64,000 bases of DNA from Sulfurospirillum multivorans DSM 12446 (GCF_000568815.1 NZ_CP007201.1:2117654-2181653), one strand, 5' to 3'; shown: positions 18,397 to 27,288, numbered from the stretch's first letter. Notes: generated from the letters alone by a model not told the origin. Program-made: numbers and translations.

Positions 18397-19235
18397 TAAA
18401 AATTGCTACGCCACATTTAGAAGAATTGGCACAAAAGCATTATGAAGCACTGAAATCAAAAATAAAATTTCCTACATGTAAATATTCTCTTGAAGAAGTC
18501 ATTACCGCCAAACCTGACAAACTGCATGAAATTGCGATGCACTATAAAGACAATCATAAATTTGATGTAATGAGAAAAGAGTACAAAAAATTTACCGTTA
18601 AAACAGATAATGATACATACGATGCCTATACGTTAGCGCAATCTCTTAACGTCACCGTTTGCCCGTATTGCAACCGAAATTATACGTTTACGGTTCGCTC
18701 TAAAAACGGCTCAACACGTCCGCAATTTGACCATTTTTACGACAAAGCGACGTATCCTATTTTGGCATTGTCGTTTTACAACCTCATTCCCAGTTGCCCT
18801 ACATGTAATGCAAGCATAAAAGGGCGCAAGGAATTTTCTCTTACGACACACGTGCATCCATACGTTGAAGGCTTCGATGACAAGGCGCGTTTTGCTTTAC
18901 ATGTAAAGGATAGTTCATTTTATTACGATGAAAAAGGGTTTGATTTAGAATTTGGCTCAAACGATGCCAAAGAACAAAAAAACATCGACGATTTTGCGTT
19001 GGAAGAGATTTATAAAAACCACAAAGACATCGTCTTAGAACTCATCCAAAAATCTGTGATGTACAACGAAAGTTACATCGAAGAGCTGATGAAAAACTAC
19101 GAGGGAACGCTTTTTAAAAATGAAGAAGATTTACTGCGGTTGATTTTTGGCGGTTACATCAGCGATGAAGACTTAGGTAAACGCCCTCTTTCCAAACTTA
19201 CCAAAGATATTTTAGAGCAGTTGGAGATTATCTGA
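18393..19235 (+). CDS. HNH endonuclease, PtuB-like partner of the ATPase
   Basis: A 280-residue protein with a zinc-stabilised HNH core: CPYC at 90-93, the metal/catalytic QFDHFYDK (D113, H114), an Asn in SFYNLIPSC and the second zinc knuckle CPTC at 135-138. The N- and C-terminal parts are mainly helical and unfamiliar. In Septu the HNH subunit is thought to degrade nucleic acid when triggered by the ATPase. The ATGA overlap indicates translational coupling and probable complex formation. Base composition is like the host chromosome, unlike most of the ATPase gene. It carries one exact palindrome (18897-18906) and two CTACATGTAA variants. Confidence 0.8.
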   Translation: MIKIATPHLEELAQKHYEALKSKIKFPTCKYSLEEVITAKPDKLHEIAMHYKDNHKFDVMRKEYKKFTVKTDNDTYDAYTLAQSLNVTVCPYCNRNYTFTVRSKNGSTRPQFDHFYDKATYPILALSFYNLIPSCPTCNASIKGRKEFSLTTHVHPYVEGFDDKARFALHVKDSSFYYDEKGFDLEFGSNDAKEQKNIDDFALEEIYKNHKDIVLELIQKSVMYNESYIEELMKNYEGTLFKNEEDLLRLIFGGYISDEDLGKRPLSKLTKDILEQLEII

Positions 19236-19347
19236 ACGCTTTACATGTAAAACACTCCGTATATGCTGGTGAAAAATAAACCACTCTATCGTTATATATT
19301 TATTAATACTATGATATACTTCTATTATCAATTTCGGGAGCATGACA

Positions 19348-19545
19348 ATGAGTGAACTTTATTCGATTTTTTTATCGGCGGTTTTTTCAAGTTTCATTGT
19401 AACGATGGGCATTGTAGCTGTTGTTGGGTCGTTGTATTACCTTACGTTTAAGTGTTTTGCTTCGTATATCTCGTTTGATAAAATTGCTCACAAGCACCAC
19501 TTAAATTCTAAAACATCAAACACTCAGGAAAATTCTGCACTTTAA
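19348..19545 (+). CDS. Small single-pass membrane protein, unknown function
   Basis: 65 residues with one hydrophobic helix (FIVTMGIVAVVGSLYYLTF) and a polar His/Lys/Asn-rich tail. Its own promoter is likely in the AT-rich 112-bp gap upstream. CGGGAG is 7 nt before the ATG at 19348; the ATG at 19342 is too close to it. No family recognised. Being next to the ATPase/HNH pair it could be an accessory factor, but the gap and separate ribosome site make that only a possibility. Confidence 0.5.
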   Translation: MSELYSIFLSAVFSSFIVTMGIVAVVGSLYYLTFKCFASYISFDKIAHKHHLNSKTSNTQENSAL

Positions 19546-19592
19546 TGTGCCTAACTATATTATTTTTTTACCCCAAATACTACCGTTCCCAA

Positions 19593-19622
19593 TTGACATT
19601 ACATAACACTCTGTGAGATAAT
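19593..19622 (+). promoter_or_regulatory. Promoter of the Mop-domain protein gene
   Basis: TTGACA at 19593-19598 and GATAAT at 19617-19622 with an 18-bp spacer. A consensus -35 is unusual in this window, suggesting strong expression. Confidence 0.5.
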
Positions 19623-19635
19623 TTTATTAACCATT

Positions 19636-19647
19636 AAGGGAACCCTT
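19636..19647. promoter_or_regulatory. Inverted repeat in the Mop gene leader (possible operator)
   Basis: AAGGG-AA-CCCTT lies 14-25 nt downstream of the -10 and 28 nt before the ATG. It could be a repressor site or a small RNA hairpin near the 5' end. No match to the ModE consensus is evident. Confidence 0.3.
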
Positions 19648-19674
19648 GATAGATCAAACATAAGGAAGTGTGTT

Positions 19675-20100
19675 ATGAAAATCAGTGCAAGAAATCAAAT
19701 CGTTGGAAAAGTATCTGAGATCAAAAATGGTCCTGTGAACAGTGAAGTGGTCGTTACAACAGCCAGTGGCGATAAAATCGTTTCTGTCATCACCAACAAC
19801 GCGGTTGAGACATTGGGTTTAAAAGTGGGTGTTGAGACGTTGTGTATCTTTAAAGCGCAAAGTGTTCTTCTTGCAAAAGCAGACATCGCTCTAGTCGTAA
19901 GTGCTCGCAATAAAATCAAAGGAACTGTGTCTGAGATCAAAGATGGCGCCGTTAATTGTGAAGTTATCATCACGACAACAACGGGTTTAACCGTCACTGC
20001 CATCGTCACAGAAGATGCGAAAAAAGAACTTTCTCTCGCAAAAGGTGACAGTGTTTATGCCATCATCAAAGCTTCAAGCATTTTAGTAGGCGTTAACTAA
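19675..20100 (+). CDS. Duplicated Mop (molybdate-binding TOBE) domain protein
   Basis: 141 residues made of two tandem Mop domains, about 1-70 and 71-141. The repeats are obvious: SARNQIVGKVSEIKNGPVNS and SARNKIKGTVSEIKDGAVNC. Mop proteins (ModG, molbindins) bind molybdate or tungstate oxyanions at subunit interfaces and buffer or deliver them in the cytosol. Two-domain forms such as ModG assemble as trimers. Molybdate storage is inferred from the family; no modABC genes are in the window. AAGGAAG precedes the ATG. The stop codon lies at the start of a palindromic terminator. Confidence 0.9.
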   Translation: MKISARNQIVGKVSEIKNGPVNSEVVVTTASGDKIVSVITNNAVETLGLKVGVETLCIFKAQSVLLAKADIALVVSARNKIKGTVSEIKDGAVNCEVIITTTTGLTVTAIVTEDAKKELSLAKGDSVYAIIKASSILVGVN

Positions 20101-20117
20101 GCGTTACATGTAACGCT
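20100..20117. terminator. Bidirectional terminator built on TTACATGTAA
   Basis: AGCGTTACATGTAACGCT is an 18-bp perfect palindrome (7-bp stem, CATG loop) followed by ATTTTT on the plus strand. It sits exactly between the convergent Mop and Nudix genes, overlapping both 3' ends by 1-2 bp. Confidence 0.7.
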
Positions 20118-20685
20118 ATTTTTCGTAGGTTTTAAAGTACCACATCAGCGCGAACATCAAGCCTGATGTGGTCGCGATGCTCTCATCAAACATAAACGTA
20201 AGCGCTTCTTCCCGTTTTAAGTAGATGACTTCGATATTTTCAGAATCAATACCGCCACCATCTCCCACTCTCATACTTTCATCAATACTCGCAAAATAAA
20301 AGGTTTGAAGTCCTCCTGCAAAACCAACCGCCGTATAAAAAGAGGTGACTTTTTGAAGTTCGTTGAGGGAAACATCATACCCTGTCTCTTCTAAAACCTC
20401 TTCTTGGGCGATTTCGATGAGGCTTTTGTTTTTATCGACGAGGCCTGCGCACAATTCATACGTAAAACCGTCGTTATTTTTGAGGTAAATGGAAGGGCGA
20501 AACTGCTTGACAAAGACAAACGAGTCTAAATCTTTGTGGTAGAGCAAAATGGCGACGCTATTGTGCGTGTCAACAATGTCCCAACGCTTTTCAACGCTGT
20601 TGTGCAAATAGTACATACTTTTAGGTTTGATGTAGTCTGAATGCAGACACTCTTCAATTTTAAGCACCTCAATCGTATGTTTCAT
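20116..20685 (-). CDS. Nudix hydrolase (nucleoside-diphosphate-sugar pyrophosphatase type)
   Basis: A 189-residue Nudix protein. AGLVDKNKSLIEIAQEEVLE followed by ETGYDV is the Nudix box: the metal-binding EEVLEE core is kept, while the usual first Glu is Lys and the usual Arg is Glu. That form is common in UDP-glucose/ADP-ribose pyrophosphatases of the NUDT14-like group. It presumably cleaves ADP-ribose or a sugar nucleotide in the cytosol. It is 4 nt downstream of corA on the same strand, so probably cotranscribed. Confidence 0.85.
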   Translation of the reverse strand: MKHTIEVLKIEECLHSDYIKPKSMYYLHNSVEKRWDIVDTHNSVAILLYHKDLDSFVFVKQFRPSIYLKNNDGFTYELCAGLVDKNKSLIEIAQEEVLEETGYDVSLNELQKVTSFYTAVGFAGGLQTFYFASIDESMRVGDGGGIDSENIEVIYLKREEALTFMFDESIATTSGLMFALMWYFKTYEK

Positions 20686-20689
20686 ACGC

Positions 20690-21652
20690 TTAGATCCACC
20701 CTTTTTTCTTGAAAATCACAATCGGGGTAATCGCAGAAAGCACCATCAAAACAAGCGAAAAAGCATAGCCGTACTGCCAATTAAGCTCAGGCAAAATCTT
20801 AAAGTTCATACCATAAATGCTCGCGATAAGCGTTGGTGGAAGGAAAATAACGTTCATAATCGTAAAGATTTTGATGACTTTATTTTGCTCAATGTTCAAA
20901 ACGCCCACGAAGATGTTTTGTAAGTAATCCAGACGCTCAAAGTTAAACTCGGTGTAATCAATCAACGACTTAATATCTTTAAGCATGATGACAATGTCGG
21001 CACGAAGGGAGCTGTCATCGTATTTGTTTGATTTGATGAACGAGGTTAAAATGCGTTGTTTATCCATCAAGTTTTCACGAATGTTCATGTTCAGATCTTC
21101 AAACGAGGAGATTTTTTCCAACATCTCTTCATCATCATTCGTGTAGTCGGTAAAAACGTGTTTGCGAAGACGTGTGATGTCTTTGGAAAGCTTTTCGATG
21201 ATGTCCGCATCCGCGTCGATTCTGATGTCTAAAAGCTGTGAAAAGATGTAGTAACCGTTTTTAAATTCACGAGGAGCATAGTAAAAACGCTTACTAAATT
21301 CTTCAAAGGTTTTGAGCTCTTTATACCGAATGGAGATCAGCAAATTGCCTTGGAGAATGAACGAAACCGTTTCGTTGTGCGCACTCTCTTCCGTAGCGAT
21401 CAAGAAGAAGCTGTTGATCTCGATCTTTTTGTCCTCTTCCCAGTAACGCGAACTGATCTCGATCTCTTCAGACTCTTGTTTCGTTGGAAAATCGATACCA
21501 AATATCTTCTCGACAAACACGATTTCTTCACTGGTTGGAAGCAACATATCAAGCCATACGACTTTGCTCTTTTTATCCTCGTCATCATCAAATTCACTCA
21601 AATCTGTGATCACTTCAAGCTTATTACTATTTCTAAAAAAACATCGTATCAT
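20690..21652 (-). CDS. corA: CorA-type magnesium/cobalt transporter
   Basis: A 320-residue CorA-family channel. It has a long acidic, helical cytosolic N-terminal domain and two C-terminal membrane helices with the selectivity signature YGMNF near residue 279, followed by ELNWQYGYAF and a basic end (KKKGW). It forms a pentamer that imports Mg2+ under control of cytosolic metal. It heads a two-gene unit with the Nudix gene. The start is the ATG ending at 21652. Confidence 0.94.
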   Translation of the reverse strand: MIRCFFRNSNKLEVITDLSEFDDDEDKKSKVVWLDMLLPTSEEIVFVEKIFGIDFPTKQESEEIEISSRYWEEDKKIEINSFFLIATEESAHNETVSFILQGNLLISIRYKELKTFEEFSKRFYYAPREFKNGYYIFSQLLDIRIDADADIIEKLSKDITRLRKHVFTDYTNDDEEMLEKISSFEDLNMNIRENLMDKQRILTSFIKSNKYDDSSLRADIVIMLKDIKSLIDYTEFNFERLDYLQNIFVGVLNIEQNKVIKIFTIMNVIFLPPTLIASIYGMNFKILPELNWQYGYAFSLVLMVLSAITPIVIFKKKGWI

Positions 21653-21732
21653 GGCACACTCTTTTATTTGATCAGTTTAGGGCACTTACTTTTTTACACG
21701 AACTTCATTCTATCGCAAAACAGTTTCAGTTT

Positions 21733-21746
21733 GTTTACATGTAAAC
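21733..21746. repeat. TTACATGTAA palindrome after the Csd3-like gene
   Basis: GTTTACATGTAAAC is a 14-bp palindrome (core 21735-21744) beginning 2 nt past the peptidase stop and upstream of corA. It is a possible terminator, without a T tail. Confidence 0.7.
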
Positions 21747-21747
21747 G

Positions 21748-22926
21748 TTAACTTTGTTTTTGTTCAAAAGGATAAGAAAGGTTAAAATTTTCCTCTTTAT
21801 AAACAGGAGCATCGCTCTCTTGGGTACTCTCAACTTTTTGTCTAAGGTCGTTAGTATAGTTCATAAAGGCTTTAAGTTCATTACCACGTAATGCACTCTT
21901 CGCAATTTTAACGACGCTGGAAGGATTGATTGCTACATTACTACGGTACAAACCAAAATGCAAATGCGGTCCACTGCTAAGCCCCGTATTGCCCACATAG
22001 CCGATGACCTGACCTTGCTTGACATTTTGACCTCTACGTAAACCCTTTGCAAAGCCATTAAGATGCGCATAAAGTGTTCTGTAGCTGCTGGCATGGCTCA
22101 CTTCGATCGCATTGCCATACCCACCTTTTTGACCGACAAATACGACTTTGCCACCACCTGCTGACTTCACCGGTGTTCCAATACGTGCAGCATAATCAAT
22201 ACCCAAATGCGCACGGTATTTTTTCAAAATCGGATGCCATCGTTTTTGGGTAAAGACAGATGAAATGCGCGTATAATTCACAGGATTTGAGAGTAAGAAA
22301 TTGTCGAGTTCTTGCCCTTTAGGATCGTAATAGTTCTCTTTATAAAAAAAGATGTAATTTTTCTTCTTTGCCGTTTCTACCATGGAAACGTCGATTTTAA
22401 TGGAACCAAAGAGCTTTCCAAGACGCCTTTTTTGCTGATAGACCAGTACGAGTTTATCGCCTTTTTGGAGGTTTCGAAGGTTCACTTCGCCTCTAAACGT
22501 TTGGGCAAATTCATTGGCAAGACCGTAACTGTTCGTGGCATTGAGAATGTCCACATACGGTGAGTTTTGAATATCTATCGTTAAAGAGCGCTTCTCTTCT
22601 TGTAAAAGAATCGGGGTAATCTCCATGATAAACTTGTCATCTATTTTTTTAAGATGCATTTGGAGTTCTTCACCAATAGGAATTAAAACTTGCTCTAGCT
22701 CGTTGTCGTCATTTTTAAGAACCTGATACTGTATTCCTGCGACAATCTCCGCTGCGAGTTCTTGTTCTTCTTTATCAAGCGTATAGTAAATAGCTTGCGG
22801 TAAATGATTTTTCTCTAAGAAAGTCAGAAACGTTTCGCCTTTTGGCCACTTCAACTCTTCCATATAAGAAGCAGATGCAAACGATATAAAAAAAGATAAT
22901 AGTATGATGAATTTTGCCATTCGCAC
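21748..22926 (-). CDS. M23 metallopeptidase, Csd3/HdpA-like cell-shape peptidase
   Basis: 392 residues: an N-terminal signal segment (KFIILLSFFISFASAS), a large inhibitory/pre-domain, and a C-terminal LytM/M23 domain. Zinc ligands are visible as HLGIDYA (about H240, D244) and GPHLHFGLY (about H321, H323). Length and layout match Helicobacter Csd3/HdpA and Campylobacter Pgp3, periplasmic peptidoglycan DD-carboxy/endopeptidases that shape helical cells. Assignment to that subgroup rests on architecture, so the gene name is withheld. Confidence 0.85.
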   Translation of the reverse strand: MRMAKFIILLSFFISFASASYMEELKWPKGETFLTFLEKNHLPQAIYYTLDKEEQELAAEIVAGIQYQVLKNDDNELEQVLIPIGEELQMHLKKIDDKFIMEITPILLQEEKRSLTIDIQNSPYVDILNATNSYGLANEFAQTFRGEVNLRNLQKGDKLVLVYQQKRRLGKLFGSIKIDVSMVETAKKKNYIFFYKENYYDPKGQELDNFLLSNPVNYTRISSVFTQKRWHPILKKYRAHLGIDYAARIGTPVKSAGGGKVVFVGQKGGYGNAIEVSHASSYRTLYAHLNGFAKGLRRGQNVKQGQVIGYVGNTGLSSGPHLHFGLYRSNVAINPSSVVKIAKSALRGNELKAFMNYTNDLRQKVESTQESDAPVYKEENFNLSYPFEQKQS

Positions 22927-23021
22927 CCCCTAGTTCTTTTTCGATTTTAGCGGAACAAATCTTACAAAATGCCTAAAAGACTCTCTTTCGATAAAAATAA
23001 GTTTTTTTAAAACAGTTATAG

Positions 23022-23027
23022 TATAAT
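23022..23027 (+). promoter_or_regulatory. -10 box for the PgbA-like/glcD/yihY unit
   Basis: A TATAAT in TTATAGTATAATCTC, 50 nt before the TTG start at 23077, with no clear -35. Confidence 0.5.
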
Positions 23028-23076
23028 CTCTCGATACAAAATAAAAGGGTGTTATGTGCCCTTCAAGGAGTTCCCG

Positions 23077-23886
23077 TTGAACAAGCTATTTTTGGTTATG
23101 TGTCTGTTTTTGTTTGCCTCATTTGCAGAGGCTCAATCTTTTTTTAAAGAGTTCAAAACAACCGTTTTAGAATCAAATGAAAAACAAATTGTGATCCCTG
23201 ATTCACCAGAATTTGTGCTCGGAGCAAGCGGCGTTGTCAGCCATAAATTTGATGCAACACATTCAACCATTATCGCGCGTGTTGATGTTATCAGTAAAGA
23301 TGGTATGAAAGCCGTTTTAAATGTTGAAAAATTTGAGATGCTTGCCCAAGGTGCCTTCCCAGAGACGGGCGTTAAACCTGCCATTGGCGATGAAGTCATC
23401 ATTAACTACCTTTACGATCGTGCACTGATTATCGTGCCAAACCAAAGTGTTTACAATGAAGTCACTAAAAATTTCAACACGATTACATGGATTCATCCTG
23501 ACATCGTTGCAGCCTATTTAGCAAAACTCTACCGTCCAAATCCCGATAAAAAAATCTTCCAACAAGCATGCTACCAAAATGCCGCATCGATCATCTTCTT
23601 TGGCATTGAGAACAAAGGTTTCTTTGTGGATTGCCACAACTTCCGTATTCTTCAAAGTATCGACGTTAAAAGCAGTGGGGAACCAATGCTTCCATTTTAT
23701 TCACGCATCAATAAACAGATTGATTCATCATGGTTCAACTGGGACAGTGGAACGATTGCCGAATACAACAATTACTATGCCTATCTTTTAGGTCAAACCA
23801 ATACCCTTAAAGGTGCTGGGATGGATGGCATTATCCTAAAATTACCTTTTGACATCGTAGAGAGAAAAGACACCCAATGGAAATAA
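23077..23886 (+). CDS. PgbA-like (plasminogen-binding N-terminal domain) exported protein
   Basis: 269 residues starting at TTG 23077, chosen because AAGGAG lies at 23065-23070 and because the product then begins with a clean signal peptide (KLFLVMCLFLFASFAEAQS). The mature part matches the domain named from Helicobacter pylori plasminogen-binding protein PgbA: IVIPDSPEFVLGASGVVSH, GDEVIINYLYDRALIIVPNQ and the HPDIVAAYLAKLY segment. The C-terminal Lys-rich plasminogen-binding tail of the pathogen protein is absent, so plasminogen binding is doubtful and the role is unknown. It overlaps glcD by 10 bp. Confidence 0.8.
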   Translation: MNKLFLVMCLFLFASFAEAQSFFKEFKTTVLESNEKQIVIPDSPEFVLGASGVVSHKFDATHSTIIARVDVISKDGMKAVLNVEKFEMLAQGAFPETGVKPAIGDEVIINYLYDRALIIVPNQSVYNEVTKNFNTITWIHPDIVAAYLAKLYRPNPDKKIFQQACYQNAASIIFFGIENKGFFVDCHNFRILQSIDVKSSGEPMLPFYSRINKQIDSSWFNWDSGTIAEYNNYYAYLLGQTNTLKGAGMDGIILKLPFDIVERKDTQWK

Positions 23887-25256
23887 GACATATTGATTAT
23901 TTTAAAAACCTTATTGGCGCTGAGAATGTTTATGATGACAAAGCGCATTTGATCGCGTATTGCTACGATGCAACCCGCGCACGTTACGAACCCGATGCGG
24001 TTTTGTTTCCACGAGAAGAGAGCGATGTCAGTGAGATTTTAAAGTATTGCAATGAACACCGCATTATCATCACGCCTCGTGGAGCAGGAAGTGGCTTCAC
24101 AGGAGGTGCTTTGCCCGCAAACGGAGGCATCATCTTAGCATTTGAAAAACACATGAACAAAATCCTCGAGATCGACATGGAAAACATGGTCGCTGTGGTA
24201 CAACCTGGCGTCATCAACATGGCATTGCAACGAGCTGTTGAAGCACGAGGACTTTTTTATCCACCCGATCCTGCAAGCGAAGAGTACTCAACGATTGGCG
24301 GCAATGTCAGCGAAAATGCAGGCGGTATGCGTGCGGCAAAGTATGGCATCACAAAAGATTACGTCATGGCATTACGTGCTGTTCTTCCAAATGGCGAGAT
24401 CATTCGTGCGGGAAAACGTACCATTAAAGATGTCGCTGGTTATAACATTGCGGGTATTATTATCGCCAGTGAAGGCACGCTTGCGTGTATTACTGAAATT
24501 ACGTTAAAACTGATCGCAAAACCAAAAATGGCGCAAACCGCTATGGGTGTTTTTCCCAGTGTTGAAGCAGCCATGAACGCCGTCTATAAAACAATGGCAG
24601 CAGGCGTTACGCCCGTTGCGATGGAATTTTTAGACAATCTTTCGATTAACGCGGTTGAGAAGAAATTCAACAAAGGCTTGCCAAAAGACGCCGGGGCGAT
24701 TCTCATCACCGATGTCGATGGCAATACAGAAGAAGAGCTCACCCAACAACTCGACGTCATCGAAGAGGCATTTTTAGAAAATGGTTGCAGTGGATTTAAA
24801 AGAGCTACGAGCCTCGAAGAGTCTAAAAATCTTTGGTTTGCCAGACGCAATGCCAGTCAATCGATCACAATTTACGGCAGTAAAAAACTCAATGAAGACA
24901 TCACCGTTCCACGCAGTAAACTGCCTGCACTTCTTAAAGCCATTGGCGAAGTTTCCCAAAAATACAACGTCACCGTGCCGTGTTTTGGGCACACAGGTGA
25001 TGGCAACGTTCACACCAATGTGATGGTCGATGGCAGTGATCCGAAACAACTTGAGATCGGACACCAAGCAATTGAAGAGATCTTTAAAGCAACCGTAGCC
25101 TTGGGTGGAACGCTCAGTGGAGAGCACGGCATCGGGCTGAGTAAAGCACCGTTTATGCACCTCGCTTTTAGTGAAGGTGAAATGGAGCTTTTCCGTTCCG
25201 TTAAAAAAGCATTTGATCCACATAATATTTTGAATCCTGCCAAAATGGGACTCTGA
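23877..25256 (+). CDS. glcD: FAD-linked oxidase, GlcD / D-lactate dehydrogenase type
   Basis: A 459-residue PCMH-type flavoprotein that oxidises glycolate or D-lactate, passing electrons to the respiratory chain. FAD-binding parts: PRGAGSGFTGGALPANGG near 60-77, and DPASEEYSTIGGNVSENAGG followed by AAKYGITKDYVM. The C-terminal catalytic part contains CFGHTGDGNVHTNVM and GEHGIGLSKAPFM. Substrate choice between glycolate and D-lactate cannot be settled from sequence by eye, and no GlcE/GlcF partners are adjacent. It overlaps the PgbA-like gene, and yihY follows 1 nt after the stop. Confidence 0.88.
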   Translation: MEIRHIDYFKNLIGAENVYDDKAHLIAYCYDATRARYEPDAVLFPREESDVSEILKYCNEHRIIITPRGAGSGFTGGALPANGGIILAFEKHMNKILEIDMENMVAVVQPGVINMALQRAVEARGLFYPPDPASEEYSTIGGNVSENAGGMRAAKYGITKDYVMALRAVLPNGEIIRAGKRTIKDVAGYNIAGIIIASEGTLACITEITLKLIAKPKMAQTAMGVFPSVEAAMNAVYKTMAAGVTPVAMEFLDNLSINAVEKKFNKGLPKDAGAILITDVDGNTEEELTQQLDVIEEAFLENGCSGFKRATSLEESKNLWFARRNASQSITIYGSKKLNEDITVPRSKLPALLKAIGEVSQKYNVTVPCFGHTGDGNVHTNVMVDGSDPKQLEIGHQAIEEIFKATVALGGTLSGEHGIGLSKAPFMHLAFSEGEMELFRSVKKAFDPHNILNPAKMGL

Positions 25257-25257
25257 T

Positions 25258-26061
25258 GTGTTAAACACTAAAAATGGTGTCGAATTTTTCAAAAAACTCA
25301 GAGACGTAGAGCTTGCGCACTACGCCTCTTCTTTGAGTTTTCACACCATTTTAGCGCTGATTCCTATTCTTCTCATTACCTTTAGTATTTTTACCAAAAT
25401 GCCTCTTTTTTCGGTTTACTACGAAAAACTTCAAGGCTTTATTTTTAGCTCACTGATTCCCACACAACAAGACATTATGATTGGCTATTTGCATGATTTC
25501 ATGGAAAATACAGGCAATATGGGCGTTGTGGGCGTTATTTTTGTGCTGTATATCTCTATTATGTTCTTTTTAGATTATGAAAAAATCGTGAGCAAAATCT
25601 TCGAGATTCCTTCCCGCAGTTTTTGGGAAGCGCTTTCAACCTACTGGACGATGGTCACACTCATGCCTCTTGGACTCATCATCTTTTTTTACAGCTCTGC
25701 TGTGGTGCAAGAATTTTTAGATCAAAGTGATGTCACGAGTTCGATTAACTTAGTGCGTTTTTCGCCCTATTTGATTGTCTGGCTTTTGTATCTTATTATG
25801 TATTCCATCTCTGCCAAAACCAAAGTCCACATCAAAAGCTCTCTACTCTCCTCGTTTGTAGCCTCACTGTGTTGGTATGTTTCTAAAATTCTTTTTGTCT
25901 ATTATGTCAGCTACAACAAAACGTATCTGAGCATTTACGGCTCGTTTAGCATTCTGCTTTTCTTCTTCCTCTGGATCTATTTTTCATGGTTTATTTATCT
26001 TTATGGTCTGAAATTCTGCTTTTTATTGAATGAAAAAGAGACTGATAAAAGCAAAGCCTAA
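25258..26061 (+). CDS. YihY/BrkB family inner-membrane protein
   Basis: 267 residues with about six hydrophobic segments and the YihY opening LAHYASSLSFHTILALIPIL. It was once annotated as ribonuclease BN, which is wrong for this family; its function is unknown. The start is GTG at 25258, next to the glcD TGA. The last 39 bp overlap the 3' end of the convergent comEC gene. Confidence 0.85.
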   Translation: MLNTKNGVEFFKKLRDVELAHYASSLSFHTILALIPILLITFSIFTKMPLFSVYYEKLQGFIFSSLIPTQQDIMIGYLHDFMENTGNMGVVGVIFVLYISIMFFLDYEKIVSKIFEIPSRSFWEALSTYWTMVTLMPLGLIIFFYSSAVVQEFLDQSDVTSSINLVRFSPYLIVWLLYLIMYSISAKTKVHIKSSLLSSFVASLCWYVSKILFVYYVSYNKTYLSIYGSFSILLFFFLWIYFSWFIYLYGLKFCFLLNEKETDKSKA

Positions 26062-27285
26062 ACAGGCATAAAGCGCAACCTTATAGCGTATCGCGACGAG
26101 TGAAACGCCCACATACACACCTAAAACCCACCACGGAAAGCTTAAAAGATAACTCTGCGTTTTTACATGTAAGAAGGTGAGCAAAACCGTATCCAAAATA
26201 CCTCCTAAATTTGTTACATGTAAAAACAACCCTAAGGGATAAAAGGCGATAAACACTAGACTCGTGAGGGGTGAAGTCAGTTGTAAAAAGGTAAAGACGG
26301 GAAAAAAGGTATGAATAATGGGTACCATTAAGAGAAAAACACCCAAATCGATGATGCCAAGCAATACCCAGCGATTTAAGCTTGCAAAATGATGCAAAAA
26401 GAGAAAGAGATAAAAGACTCCTGCTACTGAAAACCAAAACGAGAGTGAAAAAAGAAGGTGGGGGAAAAGTGCTAAAAGCCCCAGTGTTGTGAGTCCTAGC
26501 ATCTCGAAAGAGAGCACCTTTATGCCCCTTGAATAGATAAAAAAGCCCAAAACACTCATGGCAAAGGCACGCAAAAAAGAGGGCACAAAATCGATCACGA
26601 CCATATAGATAAACAAAACGACCAACACCACCATGGTCAAATCCGCTGTGAGATTGCGATACGGAAAATAGCGACTTTGAAAAAACTGATACAGCGGTTT
26701 AAGTAAGAAAAAAAGCAGAAACGAGATGACGCCCACGTTGTAACCGCTAATCGCAATCAGATGCGTAATGCCCCATTTTTGCACCTCCTCACGAAGCTCT
26801 TTGGAGATAGGTGTTGCAAACAGAAGTGTTTTGTACAGTTCGGCTATCTTTTCACTTTCATGTTGCTCTTCAACAAAGCGGTAAAGAGGCTTCACATCAA
26901 GCGGTGGGTCATCTTCGTAGATGGTATACAAGGCAAGGGAAGGGGCAAAAAAGCCTTTGAGATAGTCGTAAAACGTGATTTTATCTACTTTGAGTTTCAC
27001 TTTAACACGGGTTTTAATGCTCATGGAGACAACACGCCATGAGACGGTGTAAACTTCCGCGCCACTGCCATCAAGCTTGAGCTTGAAAACATCGTACGTA
27101 CGCCCTTTTTCATTGGTTTTTGTGTAGTGATTGAGTACGGTTGCGGTGTTTACATGTAAAGCGTTTTTTGTTAGTTCTTTGAAGTGGTAAAACTCGATGG
27201 CAAGGGAGAGGCAGGCAACACAAAGTACCACTGAGAGTGTCAGAAAAAATTCCTTTTTACTGACAAAGAGTGGTACGCTGAGCAT
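26023..27285 (-). CDS. ComEC/Rec2-type DNA-uptake channel (short form)
   Basis: A 420-residue polytopic protein with the competence domain: LFATPISKELREEVQKWG, the diagnostic THLIAISGYNVGVISF, and FVPSFLRAFAMSVLGFFIYS. It lacks the C-terminal metallo-beta-lactamase domain of Bacillus ComEC, as do other Campylobacterota forms. In transformable relatives it passes single-stranded DNA across the inner membrane. It contains three TTACATGTAA copies (26163, 26214, 27150), all read as Leu-His-Val. It starts 3 nt after the dnaB stop, so the two are likely cotranscribed. Confidence 0.88.
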   Translation of the reverse strand: MLSVPLFVSKKEFFLTLSVVLCVACLSLAIEFYHFKELTKNALHVNTATVLNHYTKTNEKGRTYDVFKLKLDGSGAEVYTVSWRVVSMSIKTRVKVKLKVDKITFYDYLKGFFAPSLALYTIYEDDPPLDVKPLYRFVEEQHESEKIAELYKTLLFATPISKELREEVQKWGITHLIAISGYNVGVISFLLFFLLKPLYQFFQSRYFPYRNLTADLTMVVLVVLFIYMVVIDFVPSFLRAFAMSVLGFFIYSRGIKVLSFEMLGLTTLGLLALFPHLLFSLSFWFSVAGVFYLFLFLHHFASLNRWVLLGIIDLGVFLLMVPIIHTFFPVFTFLQLTSPLTSLVFIAFYPLGLFLHVTNLGGILDTVLLTFLHVKTQSYLLSFPWWVLGVYVGVSLVAIRYKVALYACLGFAFISLFFIQ

Positions 27286-27288
27286 TTT

